A DNA stretch of 64,000 nucleotides from Paenalcaligenes sp052103955 (GTDB taxonomy: Bacteria; Pseudomonadota; Gammaproteobacteria; Burkholderiales; Burkholderiaceae_B): the NCBI GenBank assembly GCA_052103955.1, contig JBQELO010000001.1, forward strand, positions 186,001 through 250,000, read 5' to 3'. Below, one piece after another: positions 61,766 through 64,000 of this stretch. Numbering within the stretch: position 1 is the stretch's first letter; every line of letters begins with the position of its first letter. Made by a program: the position numbers and the translations under genes. The notes under the pieces were generated by a model. It was not told the DNA's origin. It made no database searches and saw only the letters and a list, made by a program, of their open reading frames with translations.

Positions 61766-63856
61766 TTACTCTGCTCCTGCCAAAGCCTGTGCTGGCAATG
61801 GCTCAAACGGTGTTTCAGCCGTTGTATTCTGTGGGCTGCGACGTGCTTTCTGAATAGCCCGTATGCCAAAGAACACCATGCTAATCACCACAAAAATAAA
61901 CAACGCGCACAAAATAGAGTTCACGTAGTCGTTAATAATCACCTGACGCATTTGCTCTAAGGATTTGGCGGGGGCCATAACTGTGCCCTCTGCTAACCCG
62001 GCGCTGTAAATCTCGGCATGCGACAAGAAACCAATTTTTGGGTTGGGGTGGAAGATTTTCTGGAAGCCCGCTGTCAGGGTACAAATCAACAGCCATACCG
62101 TAGGTGCTGCCGTCACCCATGCATAGCGGTCTTTCTTCATCCTAAACAGCACCACCGTACCCAAGGTCAACGCGACGGCTGCCAACATTTGGTTAGCAAT
62201 ACCAAACAGTGGCCACAAGGTATTAATACCACCCAGTGGATCCACCACGCCTTGATACAAGAAATACCCCCACGCTCCTACGCACAGTAAGGTTGCCGTT
62301 AAGTTCGCGACTAAGGAATCCGTTGCACGCATGCTGGGCGCAAAGGTACCTAGCAAGTCTTGCAACATAAACCGCCCTGCTCGTGTGCCTGCATCCACCG
62401 CAGTCAGAATGAACAGCGCTTCGAACAAAATGGCAAAGTGATACCAAAACGCCATCATGCTAGGGCCACCAAACATGTAGTGCAGAATGTAAGCCATCCC
62501 CACCGCCAGGGTAGGCGCACCACCAGCACGAGAAATAATGGTGTTCTCGCCTACTGCTGCAGCCATAGAGGTGAGCTGCTCAGGCTGAATCACAAACCCC
62601 CAACTGGATACCACTTGAGCCACTTGCTCTGGCGTGGTGCCAATTAATGCTGCGGGGCTATTCATGGCGTAGTAAATGCCGGGCTCGATCACGCATGCAG
62701 CAATCAAGGCCATAATAGCGACGAAAGACTCCATCAGCATCGCGCCGTAGCCTATGTAACGCGCTTGGGTTTCGTTTTCAATCATCTTAGGCGTGGTGCC
62801 TGAAGAGATCAGTGCGTGGAAACCAGATACTGCTCCGCACGCAATGGTAATGAACAAGAATGGGAACAAACCACCTGCCCAGACTGGCCCTGTGCCATCA
62901 ATAAACTGTGTGACGGCTGGCATTTTCAACGGTGGTGCCACAAAGATAATACCAATGGCCAAACCCACAATCGTGCCGATTTTCAGGAAAGTAGACAAGT
63001 AATCACGTGGTGCCAACAGCAGCCAAACGGGCAGTACGGCGGCAATAAAGCCATAAATAATCAGCGCCCATGTCAGCTCTTCACCATCTAGATTAAACAC
63101 TTGGCCCCAGTACGGGTGCTGAGCAACGTCTTGACCATACAGAATAGAGGCCAGCAGCAATACCAAACCAATAATGGAAACCTCACCAATTTTCCCGGGG
63201 CGCAAATAACGCAGATAAATACCCATGAAAATGGCTAATGGAATCGTAGCGGCAACGGTAAAAGTGCCCCACGGAGAACCAATTAAGGCTTTCACCACAA
63301 TCAAGGCCAACACCGCCAGAATAATGACCATAATCATGAAAGCACCAAACAACGCAATCACGCCTGCTACCGGCCCTAACTCTGCCTTGATCAAATCGCC
63401 CAGCGAACGACCATCTCGGCGGCTGGAAATAAACAGAACAGTGAAATCCTGCACGGCACCCGCAAATACCACGCCAGCTAGAATCCACAACATACCGGGT
63501 AAATATCCCATTTGGGCGGCTAGAACTGGCCCAACGAGTGGCCCTGCCCCGGCAATAGCCGCAAAGTGGTGACCAAATAAAATGTGCTTGTTGGTAGGGA
63601 CATAGTCCAGACCATCGTTATGTTTCCAAGCCGGTGTCATGCGGTTAGCATTCAGCTCGAAAACTTTATTGGCAATGAATTTACTGTAGTAGCGATACGC
63701 AATTAAATACACACATACTGCCGCAATCACTACCCACAATGCACTGACTGTCTCCCCCCTCGTCAGTGCTACGGTTCCTAACGCGAAAGCTCCTAGTAAG
63801 GCTATCGCTATCCATAGCAATATGGATAACCCTTTATTCTTTTCTGCTACATGCAT
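61766..63856 (-). CDS. cstA: CstA family transporter (carbon starvation protein / pyruvate transporter)
   Basis: A 696-residue membrane protein with 16-18 helices. Family landmarks are NRMTPAWKHNDGLDYVPTNK, LFGHHFAAIAGAGPLVGPVL, GAVQDFTVLFISSRRDG and FHALISSGTTPKMI. CstA and BtsT import pyruvate, and CstA was earlier linked to peptides. GGAGA precedes the ATG at 63856; the frame reaches 63904. It forms an operon with the YbdD-type gene. The window ends 144 bp upstream, so its promoter may be only partly included. Confidence 0.93.
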   Translation of the reverse strand: MHVAEKNKGLSILLWIAIALLGAFALGTVALTRGETVSALWVVIAAVCVYLIAYRYYSKFIANKVFELNANRMTPAWKHNDGLDYVPTNKHILFGHHFAAIAGAGPLVGPVLAAQMGYLPGMLWILAGVVFAGAVQDFTVLFISSRRDGRSLGDLIKAELGPVAGVIALFGAFMIMVIILAVLALIVVKALIGSPWGTFTVAATIPLAIFMGIYLRYLRPGKIGEVSIIGLVLLLASILYGQDVAQHPYWGQVFNLDGEELTWALIIYGFIAAVLPVWLLLAPRDYLSTFLKIGTIVGLAIGIIFVAPPLKMPAVTQFIDGTGPVWAGGLFPFLFITIACGAVSGFHALISSGTTPKMIENETQARYIGYGAMLMESFVAIMALIAACVIEPGIYYAMNSPAALIGTTPEQVAQVVSSWGFVIQPEQLTSMAAAVGENTIISRAGGAPTLAVGMAYILHYMFGGPSMMAFWYHFAILFEALFILTAVDAGTRAGRFMLQDLLGTFAPSMRATDSLVANLTATLLCVGAWGYFLYQGVVDPLGGINTLWPLFGIANQMLAAVALTLGTVVLFRMKKDRYAWVTAAPTVWLLICTLTAGFQKIFHPNPKIGFLSHAEIYSAGLAEGTVMAPAKSLEQMRQVIINDYVNSILCALFIFVVISMVFFGIRAIQKARRSPQNTTAETPFEPLPAQALAGAE

Positions 63857-64000
63857 AGACGTGTTCTCCAAAATAGTTTTTAAAGTTAACCACCTCTCTA
63901 CCACGACGCATTAAAGCATGAAACCGGTGATACCTCCCTGTTATCAACCGCAGCAAAATTCAAAAAACACCATAAAACTCAATCACTTATGATTTATCGA

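Overview
The window looks like the chromosome of a betaproteobacterium of the order Burkholderiales, most likely family Alcaligenaceae. The reasons are gene order (metK-ahcY-holin-like-metF, lpxL-type gene divergent from metK, DUF484-xerC, metX-metW, hslV-hslU), single-cysteine DksA, PduO-type adenosyltransferase and moderate GC content. This is inference from gene content; no rRNA is present to settle it. I see no prophage, insertion sequence or CRISPR array. One 100-base assembly gap (N) lies inside znuA at a hexanucleotide repeat.

Layout. 1-8.75 kb: a cluster matching, family for family, the itaconate catabolic locus of Pseudomonas aeruginosa: CoA-transferase, itaconyl-CoA-hydratase-type protein, citramalyl-CoA-lyase-type protein, acyl-CoA dehydrogenase, MmgE/PrpD protein and a divergent LysR regulator. 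An ornithine-cyclodeaminase-family gene and a second LysR gene are inserted. 8.8-14.5 kb: a compact one-strand operon of ABC uptake genes, an amidase, an ectoine-synthase-like cupin without EctA or EctB, a DUF1989 protein and a GntR/FCD regulator, preceded by two matching palindromes over the promoter. This is the best candidate for an uncharacterised pathway. 14.6-19 kb: universal stress protein with an FNR-type box, cytochrome b561, AI-2E family transporter, NadE and a diguanylate cyclase, followed by a 600-bp repeat-rich spacer. 19.6-31 kb: ilvD, ppc, a MidA-like methyltransferase, cca, slt, a 5-formyl-THF cyclo-ligase and metF.

31-34 kb and 56-58 kb: the activated-methyl cycle. ahcY has a SAH riboswitch with a visible ribosome-site sequester, and metX-metW has a SAM-II-type riboswitch whose 3' edge is the ribosome binding site. 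34-44 kb: lpxL-type acyltransferase, DUF484, xerC; then zinc homeostasis (znuCBA divergent from zur around a Zur box, a His-rich CobW/COG0523 GTPase and a zinc-finger-less DksA); then hslVU behind a near-perfect sigma-32 promoter.

44-53 kb: copper-binding CusF-like protein, GNAT, PduO, N-formylglutamate amidohydrolase family protein, and a sodium:solute symporter with a 41-residue partner. Upstream of the symporter a strong sigma-70 promoter reads into about 355 nt of closely packed hairpins ending in a terminator-like element. I match this to no known RNA class. Then come an O-antigen ligase family protein and a MASE/PAS/GGDEF protein. 53-64 kb: ecotin with a long Pro/Ala linker, LrgAB, AmpG, metW-metX, gshA, a cytochrome c, tRNA-Arg(CCG), a methyltransferase and the cstA-ybdD pair.
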